Origin: a virus
IMG/VR virus record: IMGVR_UViG_3300032246_000671
Location: 1 to 21,421 of that record
Length of the DNA: 21,421 bases
Reading direction: 5' to 3' (one strand)
Shown here in pieces: positions 20,774 to 21,421 of this stretch (the stretch's first letter is position 1; every line of letters starts with the position of its first letter). Position numbers and translations under genes: made by a program. The notes beneath the pieces were generated by a model. It ran no database searches. It was not told the origin of the DNA and saw only the letters and a program-made list of their open reading frames with translations.

Positions 20774-21421
20774 TTACCAAGCCCAAAGTATAATCAAGTT
20801 ATCGTTACCACGTCCGTTAAACTTGGTTTCTGTGGCTTTGATTTCGCCAAATGCTTTACGAGCCGCTGGTTTGCCACCACCGGTAACTGCTTTGATTTGT
20901 TCAGCTGGTTTACGGAGTGTTTTTTGTACAGTTGTCTGAGCATCAAATCCCACAATAGCACTGCCTTTAATTGTAAAGGTTCCAATATGACTATCCGCCA
21001 TAACATGGACAAGTTTACGTTTAGCTGTGTCATACAACCATGCCTCGCTGGCATTAACTAACTTGGTCACTGGTTCTGATTTGAGTTTGAGTTCTGGAAA
21101 CTCACGCATGAACTTGAAACCGCGAGTGAGTCGTTCTGGGCTGATGGTTTTCTTGGCACGTGGTTTGCGTTCTACTTTTTTCAACTGTATATAACTGTTA
21201 CAGTCATTGATCACTGTTTCGCAGAACTTAACGCACTGTTTTAATTGATTTTTATTAAGGTGACTGTAGCCTTCAACCAAGTCAGGGTCTGTACCTTCCA
21301 ATACTTCGTTAAACTCGGCTAGACGTAATTCCCATACCGCTGATACTGTGCCTGTCATGTTAGGACTAATGTTTAGGCCGCGCATGAGTTTGATCGGACT
21401 AAAGTCTGCTGACATCTTGGC
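20774..21421 (-). CDS. Conserved-looking phage protein of unknown function, 5'-truncated
   Basis: The frame is open to the right edge: GCC and AAG precede the ATG at 21415 with no stop, so the protein probably begins outside the window. The visible 215 or so residues contain a basic helical region (LKKVERKPRAKKTISPE), then MREFPELKLKSEPVTKLVNASEAWLYDTAKRKLVHVMA and a strand-rich part ending in DNLIILWAW. There is no catalytic motif, signal peptide or membrane segment. Related-looking proteins appear near structural genes in other T4-like marine phages, as far as I recall, without a known role. The next gene (neck) starts 32 bp downstream. I do not assign a function. Confidence 0.75.
   Translation of the reverse strand, partial: AKMSADFSPIKLMRGLNISPNMTGTVSAVWELRLAEFNEVLEGTDPDLVEGYSHLNKNQLKQCVKFCETVINDCNSYIQLKKVERKPRAKKTISPERLTRGFKFMREFPELKLKSEPVTKLVNASEAWLYDTAKRKLVHVMADSHIGTFTIKGSAIVGFDAQTTVQKTLRKPAEQIKAVTGGGKPAARKAFGEIKATETKFNGRGNDNLIILWAW

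Noticed and set aside
1-21421. tRNA genes, integrase, insertion sequences or attachment sites
   Set aside because: No cloverleaf, transposase or integrase motif, or flanking terminal repeats were seen while reading; nothing supports a call.

Overview
The window looks like part of a T4-like contractile-tailed phage (myovirus) of the kind found in pelagic marine or freshwater bacteria. It has T4-type genes for the large terminase (17), small terminase (16), ssDNA-binding protein (32), tail sheath (18), tail tube (19), head-completion nuclease (4), a neck protein (13-like), dNMP kinase (1) and a DexA-like exonuclease. Coding is dense, with many 4-bp start/stop overlaps, AT-rich sequence and T4-type late promoter octamers ((T/C)ATAAATA). 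I see no tRNA, integrase, IS element or CRISPR array. The host cannot be named from this window.

All genes but one lie on the minus strand, so transcription runs from high to low coordinates. In that order: a 5'-truncated conserved protein of unknown function (20774-21421); a gp13-like neck protein; a DexA-like exonuclease and dNMP kinase (a nucleotide-metabolism pair with its own possible sigma70-type promoter); one plus-strand HNH-like zinc protein; the sheath-tube block (an unusually large 1147-residue sheath, the tube protein, a second tube-like protein and a small unknown protein); gp4; gp16; an accessory block of seven genes (6181-11740); the large terminase gp17; a 699-residue acidic protein; a 159-bp regulatory gap; gp32; a sulfotransferase-like gene; and a truncated radical SAM gene at the left edge.

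The accessory block separates genes 16 and 17, which are neighbours in T4. It contains three proteins whose N-termini resemble the capsid-targeting sequence of T4 internal proteins, a large basic protein with EF-hand-like loops, Cys clusters and an AT-hook-like motif, a 98-residue unknown, an exported DRGH nuclease and a twitch-type radical SAM protein. My best inference is that part of this block encodes proteins packaged in the head and delivered with the DNA.

The main regulatory observations are three copies of AGGCAAC at exactly 25-bp spacing in the gene 32 leader, a strong hairpin terminator just upstream of that leader, and late promoters placed inside or beside hairpins that cover the ribosome-binding sites of the sheath and neck genes. 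The last arrangement matches the T4 lysozyme type of timing control, in which only transcripts started at the late promoter can be translated.
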